From NCBI GenBank assembly GCA_902494515.1, contig CABUTS010000007.1, forward strand, positions 1 through 64,000: a DNA stretch of 64,000 nucleotides, read 5' to 3'. Under the pieces are notes generated by a model. That model had not been told where the DNA came from. It did not search any database and saw only the letters and a list, made by a program, of their open reading frames with translations. Within the stretch, counting starts at the first letter, position 1. The number at the start of each line of letters is the position of its first letter. This stretch comes from an uncultured Muribaculaceae bacterium. GTDB lineage: Bacteria; Bacteroidota; Bacteroidia; Bacteroidales; Muribaculaceae. Positions 50,475 through 59,977 of the stretch are shown in pieces. A program made the translations under genes and the position numbers.

Positions 50475-53400
50475 ATGATGAAAAAACCAAACGTTCATTC
50501 TCTGCGTAGCCAATGGCATCTTGCGTTCAGAGCGGTGCTCTTTATGCTGATGTTCGGCGTCGGGCTATATGCTCACGCATCCGAATCCAAGGTTTCTATT
50601 GATGTCAATGGGGTTGCCTTGGAAAATGTTCTGAAGTCGATAGAACAACAGACAACGTACAGATTCATTTATAGTAAGGAAACTATAGATGTAAATGTGC
50701 CCGTTACTCTCAAGGTCAAAGGCGAAGCACTGACTACAGTCCTTGATAAACTCTTCGCCAAATTAGACATCAGCTATGCTTTCGATAAAAAGCAGATTAT
50801 ACTGAATAAAAAATCGGCCTCTCAGTCTCTCCCTTTAAATCAACAGGTTTCTAAAGGTAATAAAATAAAGGTAGTCGGAACGGTAACCGACAGCAAAGGA
50901 GAGCCGCTGATTGGCGCCTCGGTCACAGTAGAGGGAGAGCCAATCGGTGTGACAACAGATGTCGACGGCAATTATGAAATTAATGTCCCCCAGGGCAGCC
51001 GGCTTATGTTTTCGTATATCGGATATAAGTCGGAGAAAAAGAAGATCGATAAAGCCGGCAAAGTCGACATTACTATGTCGGAAGATACCCAGCTTCTTAG
51101 CGAAGTAGTCGTAATCGGTTACGGCACAATGGATAAGAAAGAACTCACATCTGCAATCAGCCATGTGAGTGAAAAAGACTTCCTTACCATCAGCTCCTCC
51201 GATCCGACGATGCTTATTCAAGGCAAGGTCCCCGGAGTGTCGATAACGAATATCGCGGCCGGCGACCCCAATAATGCCGCGAGCGTCCAGATCCGAGGCG
51301 TATCGTCGCGTTCGGCCGGTCTTGGCCCTCTCATCGTCATAGACGGTGTGCCGGGCGGTAGCCTCTCCAATGTGAACGCCAACGACATAGCATCGTTCGA
51401 CATACTTAAGGACGGTGCCGCATCGGCAATCTACGGTACACGCGGCTCGAACGGCGTCATTCTCGTGACCACCAAGAAAGGTGCGAAGGACGGTACGTAC
51501 AACGTTACGTATTCCGGTAGCGTGGCATGGGATAAGATCATCGACGAACTCGATTTCATGGATGCCGAAGACTATCGCAACATCCGACTGGGCTGGGGCG
51601 ATAACGGCATAGACCTTGGCGGTAATTACGACTGGTTCAAAGGCGTGAGCCGAACCGGTTTTACTCAAAAGCATACCCTGAGTATTTCAGGAGGTACCGA
51701 GCGTGCGAATTTCAGAGTTAGTGCCGACTACCGCAAGTCGAACGGTGTGGACCTGCGATCGAGCCGTGAGGAATATGGCGCCCGTGCCACGATGGACCTG
51801 AAGTCGAAAGGCGATTTGTTCAATTTCAATATAAATGTAGCACCCCGCGTCATTTACCAGAATTTTGCGGACTGGAATGTGTTCACCTATGCCAAGCAGG
51901 CAAACCCTACGACTCCGCTGATGGATCCCGAGAATCCGCAGCTTTACTACAACTTTAAGGGGCAGGTATGCCCCTCGAATCCCGTGGAATCGCTGAAACT
52001 CGAAAAGAATCAGGGCGACACGAAGCTCCTTGACATGGACGCAACGGCCAAAATCAATCTGCTCCCCTTGTTGTGGAACTCCGACAGGGACTGTCCCTTT
52101 ACCCTCAACAGTAACGTGACATTCGCCGACCATCAGTACGACAACAACAATTCGTGGTTCCGCCCGTCGACCAGCACAATCGCCATCAACAATGGCCGCG
52201 AGGGTGAAGCAAGCCGCGAGTACTACAAAAACCGTCAGTACATTCTGGAATGGTTGCTCAATTTTGGCGCTAAGTTCGGAAAGAACAATGCCAAACTGAT
52301 GATGGGCTATTCATACCAATATTCGCAGTACACGCGTCTGTTCGCAGAAAACAAGGATTTCCCCAACGATGGTCTTGGGGCGGACAATCTCGGCTCAGGT
52401 TCCTTTGCCAAGGACGAAGGCGAGGTCGGAATATCAAGCTACAAGAGCGACAGCAAGCTCATCTCTTTCTTCGGCCGTGTTAGCTATGACTACGACGGCA
52501 AATATCTTATGACTGCATCCTTACGACATGAGGGTTCCTCCAAGTTCGGACCCAACAACAAGTGGGGTAACTTCCCTGCCGTATCGGTAGGATGGCGCAT
52601 CAGTCAGGAATCCTTCATGGAAGACGCCAAGAGCTGGATGAACGATCTCAAGATACGTGCCGACTATGGTGAGACCGGCAACCAGGATTTTGACGATTAC
52701 CTGTCGGTAGCCGCAATGAGAGGTTTTGGTTATTATAGTTTCGGAGGCAAGTATTTTCAGGTATGGGGCCCGGCAAACAACGTCAACCGGAACCTCAAGT
52801 GGGAAAAGGCTAAGAACTGGAACGTCGGAATCGATTTCTCGTTGTTCAACAACCGCTTCTACGGCTCCCTGAACTATTTCAACCGCCGCACCGAAGACCT
52901 GCTGGGCTACTACAAGGTCTCCATTCCCCCTTACCTGTTCGACGAGACGTTCGTCAATGTCGGTACAATGAAAAACTACGGCTTTGAGTTCGACCTGAAC
53001 CTGAATGTCGTCAACACCCGTGACTTTGACTATGGTTTCAACGTAATAGGTTCGACGATATCGAACAAGTTCGTTGACTTCAGTAATTCCGACTATGTCG
53101 GCAAGGACTACTACACACTGTGCAGTACCGAAGCTCCCTGGCCCAATTATAATCTCCAGCGTATCGAGAAAGGGGAATCCATCGGTAACTTCTATATGTG
53201 GAAATACGTGGGAATCAGTTCCGACGGCGAGTGGCTCATCGAAGACAAGAACGGCAACGTGATAAAGGCCGCACAGGGCAGCGAGGACGACCGCAAGAAA
53301 GTAGGCAACGGATTGCCTAAGTTCACGATGTCCACCACCCATAATTTCCGTTATAAGAATTTCGACCTGAGCCTGTTCTTCCGCGGAGCCTTCGGGTTCG

Positions 53401-53774
53401 ACATCTTCAATATCCACGACTTCTACTACGGCACGAGGAAATTCAACGGAAACGTACTCAAAAAGGCGTATAGCAAGAACTTCGCCATAAGCCCGAAATC
53501 AAGCCACGCCGTCACGGACTACTTCCTGGAGCGCGGCGACTACTTCAAGCTCGACATGCTCACTCTGGGATACACACTCAACCTGCAGAAAGCCCGCTTC
53601 ATAAATAAAATCAGGGTTTACGGCACCGTCCATAACGTGTTCACACTGACGAAATTCTCGGGAGTGGATCCGTCGACATACCAGGTTAACGGACTGACGC
53701 CGGGTGCCACAGGCAGCAGGACGTACTTCCCCTCCACACGCCAGTTTATGTTTGGCGTACAAGTTGATTTCTGA
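50475..53774 (+). CDS. SusC/RagA-family TonB-dependent transporter with STN signalling domain (PUL 2)
   Basis: This 1099-aa protein has a signal peptide (about 1-38), then a secretin/TonB N-terminal (STN) domain (about 40-115; VALENVLKSIEQQTTYRFIYS, ILNKKS). A carboxypeptidase-regulatory-like domain (about 132-212; VVGTVTDSKGEPLIGASV), the SEVVVIGYG junction, the plug (LIQGKVPGVSI, DGAASAIYGTRGSNGVILVTTK) and a beta-barrel ending FMFGVQVDF-like FMFGVQVDF complete it. The STN domain fits signalling to the FecR protein encoded divergently. The start may be the first or second Met of MMKK. Confidence 0.97.
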   Translation: MMKKPNVHSLRSQWHLAFRAVLFMLMFGVGLYAHASESKVSIDVNGVALENVLKSIEQQTTYRFIYSKETIDVNVPVTLKVKGEALTTVLDKLFAKLDISYAFDKKQIILNKKSASQSLPLNQQVSKGNKIKVVGTVTDSKGEPLIGASVTVEGEPIGVTTDVDGNYEINVPQGSRLMFSYIGYKSEKKKIDKAGKVDITMSEDTQLLSEVVVIGYGTMDKKELTSAISHVSEKDFLTISSSDPTMLIQGKVPGVSITNIAAGDPNNAASVQIRGVSSRSAGLGPLIVIDGVPGGSLSNVNANDIASFDILKDGAASAIYGTRGSNGVILVTTKKGAKDGTYNVTYSGSVAWDKIIDELDFMDAEDYRNIRLGWGDNGIDLGGNYDWFKGVSRTGFTQKHTLSISGGTERANFRVSADYRKSNGVDLRSSREEYGARATMDLKSKGDLFNFNINVAPRVIYQNFADWNVFTYAKQANPTTPLMDPENPQLYYNFKGQVCPSNPVESLKLEKNQGDTKLLDMDATAKINLLPLLWNSDRDCPFTLNSNVTFADHQYDNNNSWFRPSTSTIAINNGREGEASREYYKNRQYILEWLLNFGAKFGKNNAKLMMGYSYQYSQYTRLFAENKDFPNDGLGADNLGSGSFAKDEGEVGISSYKSDSKLISFFGRVSYDYDGKYLMTASLRHEGSSKFGPNNKWGNFPAVSVGWRISQESFMEDAKSWMNDLKIRADYGETGNQDFDDYLSVAAMRGFGYYSFGGKYFQVWGPANNVNRNLKWEKAKNWNVGIDFSLFNNRFYGSLNYFNRRTEDLLGYYKVSIPPYLFDETFVNVGTMKNYGFEFDLNLNVVNTRDFDYGFNVIGSTISNKFVDFSNSDYVGKDYYTLCSTEAPWPNYNLQRIEKGESIGNFYMWKYVGISSDGEWLIEDKNGNVIKAAQGSEDDRKKVGNGLPKFTMSTTHNFRYKNFDLSLFFRGAFGFDIFNIHDFYYGTRKFNGNVLKKAYSKNFAISPKSSHAVTDYFLERGDYFKLDMLTLGYTLNLQKARFINKIRVYGTVHNVFTLTKFSGVDPSTYQVNGLTPGATGSRTYFPSTRQFMFGVQVDF

Positions 53775-53791
53775 CAAATCGAATCATTATC

Positions 53792-55531
53792 ATGAACCGC
53801 AATATAATAATACGATCATTGGCAGTACTGGCACTTACCGTGTCGGCAGGCTGCACCAATCTTGACGAAACGTTGTACAGTAGCGTGGCCTCGGACAACT
53901 ACTACAATACCAAAGGTGATGTGGAGAGGGCAGTCGGACGCCCCTTCGAACATGCCTTTGCCACCATACAGGAACGCCAGGTTCTTCAGGAACTCACGGC
54001 AGACCAGCTCATAACTCCTGTCCGCGACGGGTGGTGGGACGATGGTGGCCGGTGGCGCAGATACCACTACCACACCTGGAATCTCGAAGACAGCCCGCAA
54101 ATCCTGTACCTCTGGAACGGTCAGTATCAGGGAATCGGACAATGCAACTGGGTGATCGAGGACCTGGAGTCGCTCGACCCCGCAAAATTCGGATATACGG
54201 AATCCGAATTCAACGACATGAAGTCCCAGTGCTGTACTCTCAGGGCTATGTTCTACCTGACCTTGCTCGATGCATTCCGGAATTGCCCTCTCGTCGTAAG
54301 TTTCTATGACCAGAGCAAGAACACCAAAACCCAGGTTGAGCCGAAAGTGCTGTTTGAATTCATCGAAAACGAACTCAAGGAGTGCATCAAGCTGCTCGGA
54401 CGCAAGGAAACTCTCGGCTCGCAGGCTACGGTCCAGGGAAAGTGGACTCAGGCTGCCGCTGCCGCGCTGCTGGTGCGTCTGTATCTCAATGCGGAAGTCT
54501 ATGTCGGAGAAGACCGCTACGATGACTGTGCCCGCATATGTCAGGAAATACTTGACGGAGTGTATGGCCCCTACGAGGTGGCAGACCGTTGGGACGCTGC
54601 GTTTGACTGGGACAATAACAACTGCGACGAAGTGATTTTCGGTTATCCGGCAAGTTCGGGTTATTCATTCTGGCACTATTCCGGCGAAGTCTACTGGTAT
54701 GCAGTCCCGTCGCAGGCCAGATACTATCTCAAGGATGCCAAATGCAAGGCCGGCGAACACAATGTGAAATATGCAGCTTCGCCGAGTTATGACCTCGATG
54801 GCACTCTCTATGATTACAAGCTTGGCATGCCTGTTCAGAATTTCCGCAAGTATCCCGGCGATGAACGCATGAAACTGTACCGCAATCTCGGGAACAGCAA
54901 ACGCGAGGGAATGTTCCTTTTCGGCTATCTTGAATATGTCGACGATAATGGCAAGAAAGCCCGCGTGCGCGCTCCGGAGCGCCCCTACGACCTGTACATT
55001 CGCGATGCGGTCGGCAATTTCCAGGACATGGCTCCCGATGTGTGGCCCACAGGGCAGTCGAGCAAGCTCTCGAACGGCGATCACAACTCGGGATGGCATT
55101 TCGTAAAATATCCCATGTACACCGACGATGACGAGCATCAGCTCGAAAGCGACTATACCGAGATACGCCTTCCGGAAATCATTTACTCGCTTGCCGAATG
55201 TAAGCTGAGGAGAGGTGATGCCACGGGAGCCGCAAAACTTCTCAACAGCGTGCGTCGCCGTAACTATCCTGCCGAGAATCTCGGCGAGGTCCTCTATGCG
55301 CCCGAAGGCAAGGCAAAGCTCGACCTCGATGAGATGCTTGCCGAATGGGGACGTGAATTCTTTGCCGAGGCACGCCGTCGCACCGATCTGATCCGTTTCG
55401 GCAAGTTCTCGACCGGCTCATGGTGGGACAAGACACCTGATGCCGACCGCCACACCGAGATTTTCCCGCTCGTGCGCGATGTACTTGATACCAATCCTGA
55501 TTTAAAGCAGAATCCGGGTTATCCCAACTAA
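53792..55531 (+). CDS. SusD/RagB-family glycan-binding lipoprotein (PUL 2)
   Basis: A 579-aa lipoprotein (signal ending VSAGC, Cys21) that begins 17 bp after its SusC partner. SusD hallmarks include the N-terminal NLDETLYSSVASDNYY segment, the helical FYLTLLDAFRNCPLV region and the C-terminal block REFFAEARRRTDLIRFGKF, with the ending NPDLKQNPGYPN. It should cap the barrel and bind the PUL 2 glycan at the cell surface. Confidence 0.97.
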   Translation: MNRNIIIRSLAVLALTVSAGCTNLDETLYSSVASDNYYNTKGDVERAVGRPFEHAFATIQERQVLQELTADQLITPVRDGWWDDGGRWRRYHYHTWNLEDSPQILYLWNGQYQGIGQCNWVIEDLESLDPAKFGYTESEFNDMKSQCCTLRAMFYLTLLDAFRNCPLVVSFYDQSKNTKTQVEPKVLFEFIENELKECIKLLGRKETLGSQATVQGKWTQAAAAALLVRLYLNAEVYVGEDRYDDCARICQEILDGVYGPYEVADRWDAAFDWDNNNCDEVIFGYPASSGYSFWHYSGEVYWYAVPSQARYYLKDAKCKAGEHNVKYAASPSYDLDGTLYDYKLGMPVQNFRKYPGDERMKLYRNLGNSKREGMFLFGYLEYVDDNGKKARVRAPERPYDLYIRDAVGNFQDMAPDVWPTGQSSKLSNGDHNSGWHFVKYPMYTDDDEHQLESDYTEIRLPEIIYSLAECKLRRGDATGAAKLLNSVRRRNYPAENLGEVLYAPEGKAKLDLDEMLAEWGREFFAEARRRTDLIRFGKFSTGSWWDKTPDADRHTEIFPLVRDVLDTNPDLKQNPGYPN

Positions 55532-55574
55532 GGAAAAATGCCGATAATCAATCGCTAATTTCAAAAGAATCAAC

Positions 55575-57146
55575 ATGAATAAATTCAAACATATCCTGTC
55601 GACGTGCGCCGCGCTGATTCTGGCTGCCGGTTTTTCCGCATGTGACAGTGAAAAGGACCTTGTCATTTACGATCAGGACCTGCCGATAATGTCGGAGACA
55701 CTATACATGGTAGGCAACGCAGCACCGTGCGGGTGGACGCTGTCGAACCCGACGCCTTTCGTTCCGTCGGAAGAAGACCCGCTGGTGTTCATCTACGAAG
55801 GCTCTCTCGGAATGGGTGAGATCAAGCTCTGTCTGAATCCGTCGGAAGACTGGAACATCCCGTTCATACGTCCGCTCACTGCCGGCCAGACCATAGGTAA
55901 GTCGAATTATACCGACGAACCCTTTACCATGGCTCTCGATCCTGATGACAAGTGGAATGTGATAGAACCCGGTGAATACAAGCTGACCTTCAACCTGAGG
56001 AACTGGACATTCAGCACCGAATATCTCAAGGGTCCGGAACGCCCGGCCGTCGTGCCGGTACATGCCGACGCTGTCTATGTCATTGGTTCTGCCACGGCTT
56101 CGCAGTGGAACATCGGCGAAGCCATTGAGGCTGTAAAGCAGAGCGAATACATATTCGTCTTTGAAGGCTATCTCGGCGAAGGCGAGTTCAGGGCATGCAC
56201 CGAGCGCGCCTGGGGCACACATATCCGCCCCGTCGACAACCATACGGAAATCAACGCAAACGGAGTAGCCGACGAGGATTTCATCTATGTCGCTACCCCG
56301 GATATAAACTGGCTTGTAACAGAGGCCGGCAAATATCGCATAACCTTCGACCTTGAACACTGGAAGATTACGGCCAAATATCTGAAAGACGGAGAAGGAG
56401 GCGGCGATGAGCCTGACCCTGACCCTGTCGACCCCATAGAGACCAACACTCTCTTCATGTTAGGCTCCTGCACCAAAGGTGTTTGGGACGGGAACGCCAT
56501 GACTCCCATGCAGCAGGATGCGGCTGACCCGTATGTATTTACCTTCGAGGGCACGCTGGCCGACGGTGAGCTCAAACTCTACACCGAATCCGGCTACTAC
56601 GAAGACAAACCGGCAATCCGTCCCGCCTATCCCGGCGCTGAAATCGGTAAGACTGATATTGTGGACGAGCCGTTCGTCTACGAATTGTCGCCCGACAACA
56701 AGTGGAACGTGAAAGCCGGCAAATACCTGCTCAGATTCAACCTGCGCACTCGCAAGATGAGCAGCACCTATCTCGGCGAACCCGAATATGAATGGCCGGA
56801 AGTGACGCCCGTTGTAACGGAGAATGTATATCTTCTGGGTGAAGCGACACCAAGCGGCTGGAACATCGCGAATGCCGTACGCTGCACCAGGCAGAGCGAA
56901 TACATATTCGTATACGAAGGCCGACTCAATGCCGGTAGTTTCCGCGCTTCCACGATTGCCGACTGGGGAGATCACATCAGGCCCAAGACCGACAGACTCG
57001 AAGTAGGCAAAAACGGGTGCGAGTCCAATGAATTCGTCATCATAGGAACTCCTGACTACAACTGGAACGTCGTTGACGCAGGCGAATACCGGATAACGTT
57101 CGACCTGGAGACGTGGACCGTAAAATTTGAATACTTAGGAAACTAA
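55575..57146 (+). CDS. SusE/SusF-like surface glycan-binding lipoprotein, four modules
   Basis: The 523-aa lipoprotein (lipobox FSACD, Cys23) consists of four related beta-sandwich modules of about 105-120 residues. Their starts are ETLYMVGNAAPCGWTL (about 40), DAVYVIGSATASQWNI (about 165), NTLFMLGSCTKGVWDG (about 290) and ENVYLLGEATPSGWNI (about 415). Each ends in an Ex(G/Y)xYxxxFxLxxW-type strand (for example EAGKYRITFDLEHW). An acidic proline linker (EPDPDPVDP) separates modules 2 and 3. This is the SusE/SusF starch-binding module arrangement, although the ligand here need not be starch. It follows SusD by 43 bp. Confidence 0.88.
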   Translation: MNKFKHILSTCAALILAAGFSACDSEKDLVIYDQDLPIMSETLYMVGNAAPCGWTLSNPTPFVPSEEDPLVFIYEGSLGMGEIKLCLNPSEDWNIPFIRPLTAGQTIGKSNYTDEPFTMALDPDDKWNVIEPGEYKLTFNLRNWTFSTEYLKGPERPAVVPVHADAVYVIGSATASQWNIGEAIEAVKQSEYIFVFEGYLGEGEFRACTERAWGTHIRPVDNHTEINANGVADEDFIYVATPDINWLVTEAGKYRITFDLEHWKITAKYLKDGEGGGDEPDPDPVDPIETNTLFMLGSCTKGVWDGNAMTPMQQDAADPYVFTFEGTLADGELKLYTESGYYEDKPAIRPAYPGAEIGKTDIVDEPFVYELSPDNKWNVKAGKYLLRFNLRTRKMSSTYLGEPEYEWPEVTPVVTENVYLLGEATPSGWNIANAVRCTRQSEYIFVYEGRLNAGSFRASTIADWGDHIRPKTDRLEVGKNGCESNEFVIIGTPDYNWNVVDAGEYRITFDLETWTVKFEYLGN

Positions 57147-57168
57147 AACTCTTCTAAACTCAACCAAG

Positions 57169-58599
57169 ATGATAAAGAAATTCTTTATATCAAGTGCTTT
57201 AGGCTGCGTGCTTTTGGGCACGTGTGCCTGCCGGGAAGACTATTCCGACATGAGACTTCCCAACCAGCACGAACACCCGACCCTGGAAGATGTCGGCAAC
57301 ATACACACGTTCAAGGCTCCTCTCTACTGGAGCGTGTACGAGCGTGCTTATGAACTCGATGGCAGTGACTGGGACTCCCGCAATATCCCTCTGTCGGAAT
57401 GGGAGGCTAATTTCGACTGGGTCGCAAAGGAACTGAAGCCTTATGGCTACGACATGGTATGCACCGACGGGTTCCTGCCTTTCAACTGCGACGACGGCAA
57501 GCCCTTCATGACGCGCATCGGTCAAGTTCCCTTAAAGGACCTCATCGCAGCCGCCAAGCAGCGAGGCCTGCGTGTAGGCATCTACGACAGCCCTCTGGAA
57601 GCATGGAGCGATCCGGCCACCATCATCCCCGGCACGGAGTACACCGTAGGCTCCCTGCTCTACGACGCAAGCATCGACAAGGTCGAGCATCCCAAGGCCA
57701 AGGACAAATGGCACACCTACATAGTCTTTTCTCATCCGGGTGCCAGGGAATACATCGACGAATTCTTCAGGCATTATAGCGAACTCGGAGTGGATATGAT
57801 CCGTATCGACTTCCTCTCCTGGTTCGAGGACGGATACTACCGCCTTTCGGATACTCCTGTCGGCAAGGGCTACGGCCGCCAGATGTATGCCGATGCCCTC
57901 GCATACATCTGCAAGACAGCTCAGAAATATGGCATCTTCCTGTCGCTGGTTATGCCTCACCTATATAACGACGCGGAAATAGAGAGCCGCTACGGCAACA
58001 TGGTACGCATCGTCAACGACACCTTCGACGGAGGCTGGGCCTTTACGTCGGGCAGGGAGCAAGGCAAGGCCTACTTGTCGTGGCCCACAAGCCAGAACCA
58101 GTTTGATGGATTCACCTACTGGAGCCGTCGTATCGCCGGCCGCGACAAAGTAATCCTCGACGGAGATTTCACCATCATGCACAGCTATGCCACGCCTGCC
58201 GAGAAACAATTCGTAGTTTCCATCCAGCTGATGGCCGGCGGCCCGATTGCCGTTACCGATCAATATTGCACCATAGGCGAAGGCGATGTGGCATATTATA
58301 CCAACGAAGAAATGCTCGCGCTGAACAAGGACCGCTTCGTCGGGCATCCCCTTGACGACACCCTGATGTCGGAGGGTAGCAATATATGGTACGGTCAGAT
58401 GACCAACGGCGACTACGTGGTAGGCTTCTTCAACCGCGACGAGGAAGCAAAGAGATTCAGCCTTGATCTCGCTGAGATTGGCATTGCGCAGGAAATGGCT
58501 GTCAGAGACCTCTGGCGTCATGCCGATGAAGGTCGCACATCGAAGCTCGAAGCCACTGTCGAACCTCACGGATGCAAAATCATGAGACTTTCCAAATAA
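57169..58599 (+). CDS. GH27-like (clan GH-D) glycoside hydrolase, lipoprotein
   Basis: The 476-aa protein has a lipoprotein signal (cleavage at Cys19 or Cys21 in LLGTCAC). A TIM barrel (about 50-370) is followed by a beta-sandwich (about 385-476; DYVVGFFNRDEEAKRFSLDL, VRDLWRH) laid out as in alpha-galactosidases of GH27/GH36. Candidate nucleophile is Asp214 in GVDMIRIDFLSW and candidate acid/base Asp284 in VRIVNDTFDGGW, which fits the clan's RIxxD pattern. The sequence is distant from classical GH27, so it may be an unclassified subgroup. Context suggests it attacks the PUL 2 glycan at the cell surface. Alternatives are alpha-N-acetylgalactosaminidase, beta-L-arabinopyranosidase or an isomaltodextranase-like activity. 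Confidence 0.7.
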   Translation: MIKKFFISSALGCVLLGTCACREDYSDMRLPNQHEHPTLEDVGNIHTFKAPLYWSVYERAYELDGSDWDSRNIPLSEWEANFDWVAKELKPYGYDMVCTDGFLPFNCDDGKPFMTRIGQVPLKDLIAAAKQRGLRVGIYDSPLEAWSDPATIIPGTEYTVGSLLYDASIDKVEHPKAKDKWHTYIVFSHPGAREYIDEFFRHYSELGVDMIRIDFLSWFEDGYYRLSDTPVGKGYGRQMYADALAYICKTAQKYGIFLSLVMPHLYNDAEIESRYGNMVRIVNDTFDGGWAFTSGREQGKAYLSWPTSQNQFDGFTYWSRRIAGRDKVILDGDFTIMHSYATPAEKQFVVSIQLMAGGPIAVTDQYCTIGEGDVAYYTNEEMLALNKDRFVGHPLDDTLMSEGSNIWYGQMTNGDYVVGFFNRDEEAKRFSLDLAEIGIAQEMAVRDLWRHADEGRTSKLEATVEPHGCKIMRLSK

Positions 58600-58632
58600 C
58601 CCTAATACCATTAATCAAAACTCAACAAAGCG

Positions 58633-59898
58633 ATGAATAAAAAGCTCATCACGGCTGTGGTAGTCCTCGTAATGTCGGTGTGGGCCTCGGCACAGTCTTC
58701 TCTCATGGAGGTGGAGAACCTCTATATGGTCGGAAACAACACCGGCTGGACGGTAGCCTGGAAACTGCCCAAAATCTCGGACCACGTCTTTTATTTTGAA
58801 GGCGACCTCCCCGACAATGCGTCTTTCCGCGCAAGCGCGTGGGGACCGTTGAATGGCTCTGTCGACAATGTCTATGCCGGTCCTCAAATCCATCCCGTAG
58901 TCGATGGGGCACCTCTTGACCCGACTACCAATCCGACACAGGCCATCGACTTCAATAATATGTCTGACGGCGACAAGAACTGGTCGGTCGCCACGGGCGG
59001 CTTTTATCGCATAATCTTCAATCTTGAAGAAGCAAAAATCACAATATCAACAGATGTCAGCGAGAAACTCCCGCTGCTTGTCGATGCTGTATATGCTGTC
59101 GGAAATGCTACGCCCGGCAATTGGGAACCGAGTGGCGGCACTCCTTTTATGGCTGACGAAAATGACCCTTACATCTTCACGTATCAGACAAAGCTGAAGC
59201 AGGGAGATTTCAAACTTCCTCTGAGCAACGAAGTTGGATGGGGCGGCTTTTGGATTCACCCCGACCAGAATGTGTCTTTCGGAACCGATGGCCTGACAAA
59301 TTGCCCTATTCGCGTTTATAATGGTGCCCCCGATAATTTATGGACAGTGTCGGACGAAGGCATATACAAGGTTACCATCAATCTGCAGGATATGACAATG
59401 TCTGCTGAACAGGCAGATAAAATTGTGGCAAAGGAACTTTTCTTTGTCGGAGAGATGACCAACTGGACATTCCAGCCGATGAATATGGTGGAGCCTAATG
59501 TCTTTGAATACACAATTGAAAATGCAGAAGCCGGAAAGAAGTTCCGTGCATCATTGTGTCCGGGTTGGGGTGATCATTTCCGTCCCGAAGCAGACCTAAC
59601 CGAACTTGCCATCAACAATCAGGAGGGTCTTGACATTGATTTAAAGCTCAATCAGTCTGAAGACTACAACTGGGTTACCAAAGAGCCGGGTAAGTACAAA
59701 ATCCGGTTTGACCTCAACAAAATGAAGGTCTCGGCCAACAACGACGACATACCGGCATCGGTTTCCGAAATTACAGCGACGGAAGATGTCACCGAAGAAT
59801 ACTTCACTCTTCAGGGCATGCGTGTCGAAAACGTGACTTCCGGCGGTATTTACATCCAGAAAAAAGGAACTTCCGTAAAGAAAGTTATCATCCGCTAA
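58633..59898 (+). CDS. SusE/SusF-like three-module secreted protein with C-terminal sorting-like tail
   Basis: This 421-aa protein carries three modules like those of the preceding SusE/F-type protein, starting at ENLYMVGNNTGWTVAW (about 28), DAVYAVGNATPGNWEP (about 152) and KELFFVGEMTNWTFQP (about 268). Unlike that protein it has an ordinary signal peptide (VWASA-QSS) without a lipobox. It ends in EEYFTLQGMRVENVTSGGIY plus a KKVIIR tail, the form of Bacteroidales C-terminal sorting signals. I infer a glycan-binding protein delivered outside by type IX-like secretion rather than as a lipoprotein. A terminator follows directly. Confidence 0.8.
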   Translation: MNKKLITAVVVLVMSVWASAQSSLMEVENLYMVGNNTGWTVAWKLPKISDHVFYFEGDLPDNASFRASAWGPLNGSVDNVYAGPQIHPVVDGAPLDPTTNPTQAIDFNNMSDGDKNWSVATGGFYRIIFNLEEAKITISTDVSEKLPLLVDAVYAVGNATPGNWEPSGGTPFMADENDPYIFTYQTKLKQGDFKLPLSNEVGWGGFWIHPDQNVSFGTDGLTNCPIRVYNGAPDNLWTVSDEGIYKVTINLQDMTMSAEQADKIVAKELFFVGEMTNWTFQPMNMVEPNVFEYTIENAEAGKKFRASLCPGWGDHFRPEADLTELAINNQEGLDIDLKLNQSEDYNWVTKEPGKYKIRFDLNKMKVSANNDDIPASVSEITATEDVTEEYFTLQGMRVENVTSGGIYIQKKGTSVKKVIIR

Positions 59899-59910
59899 TA
59901 TTCCATCATG

Positions 59911-59948
59911 GGGTTGCAGGGTGCTTGACATATCCTGCAACCCTTTTT
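59911..59948 (+). terminator. Rho-independent terminator inside PUL 2
   Basis: GGGTTGCAGG and CCTGCAACCC pair perfectly and are followed by five T. It separates the SusC/D/E-F-like and GH27-like genes from the GH3-GH43 gene, whose start codon at 59978 is only 30 bases further, so the two enzyme genes rely on read-through or on a promoter embedded here. Confidence 0.9.
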
Positions 59949-59977
59949 GTTTCTACATTGTCAAACAGTACATCAAT

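Noticed and set aside
59921..59977. GTG start extending the GH3-GH43 fusion upstream
   Set aside because: The extension lies within the terminator hairpin and would put 19 residues before a good signal peptide that begins at 59978.
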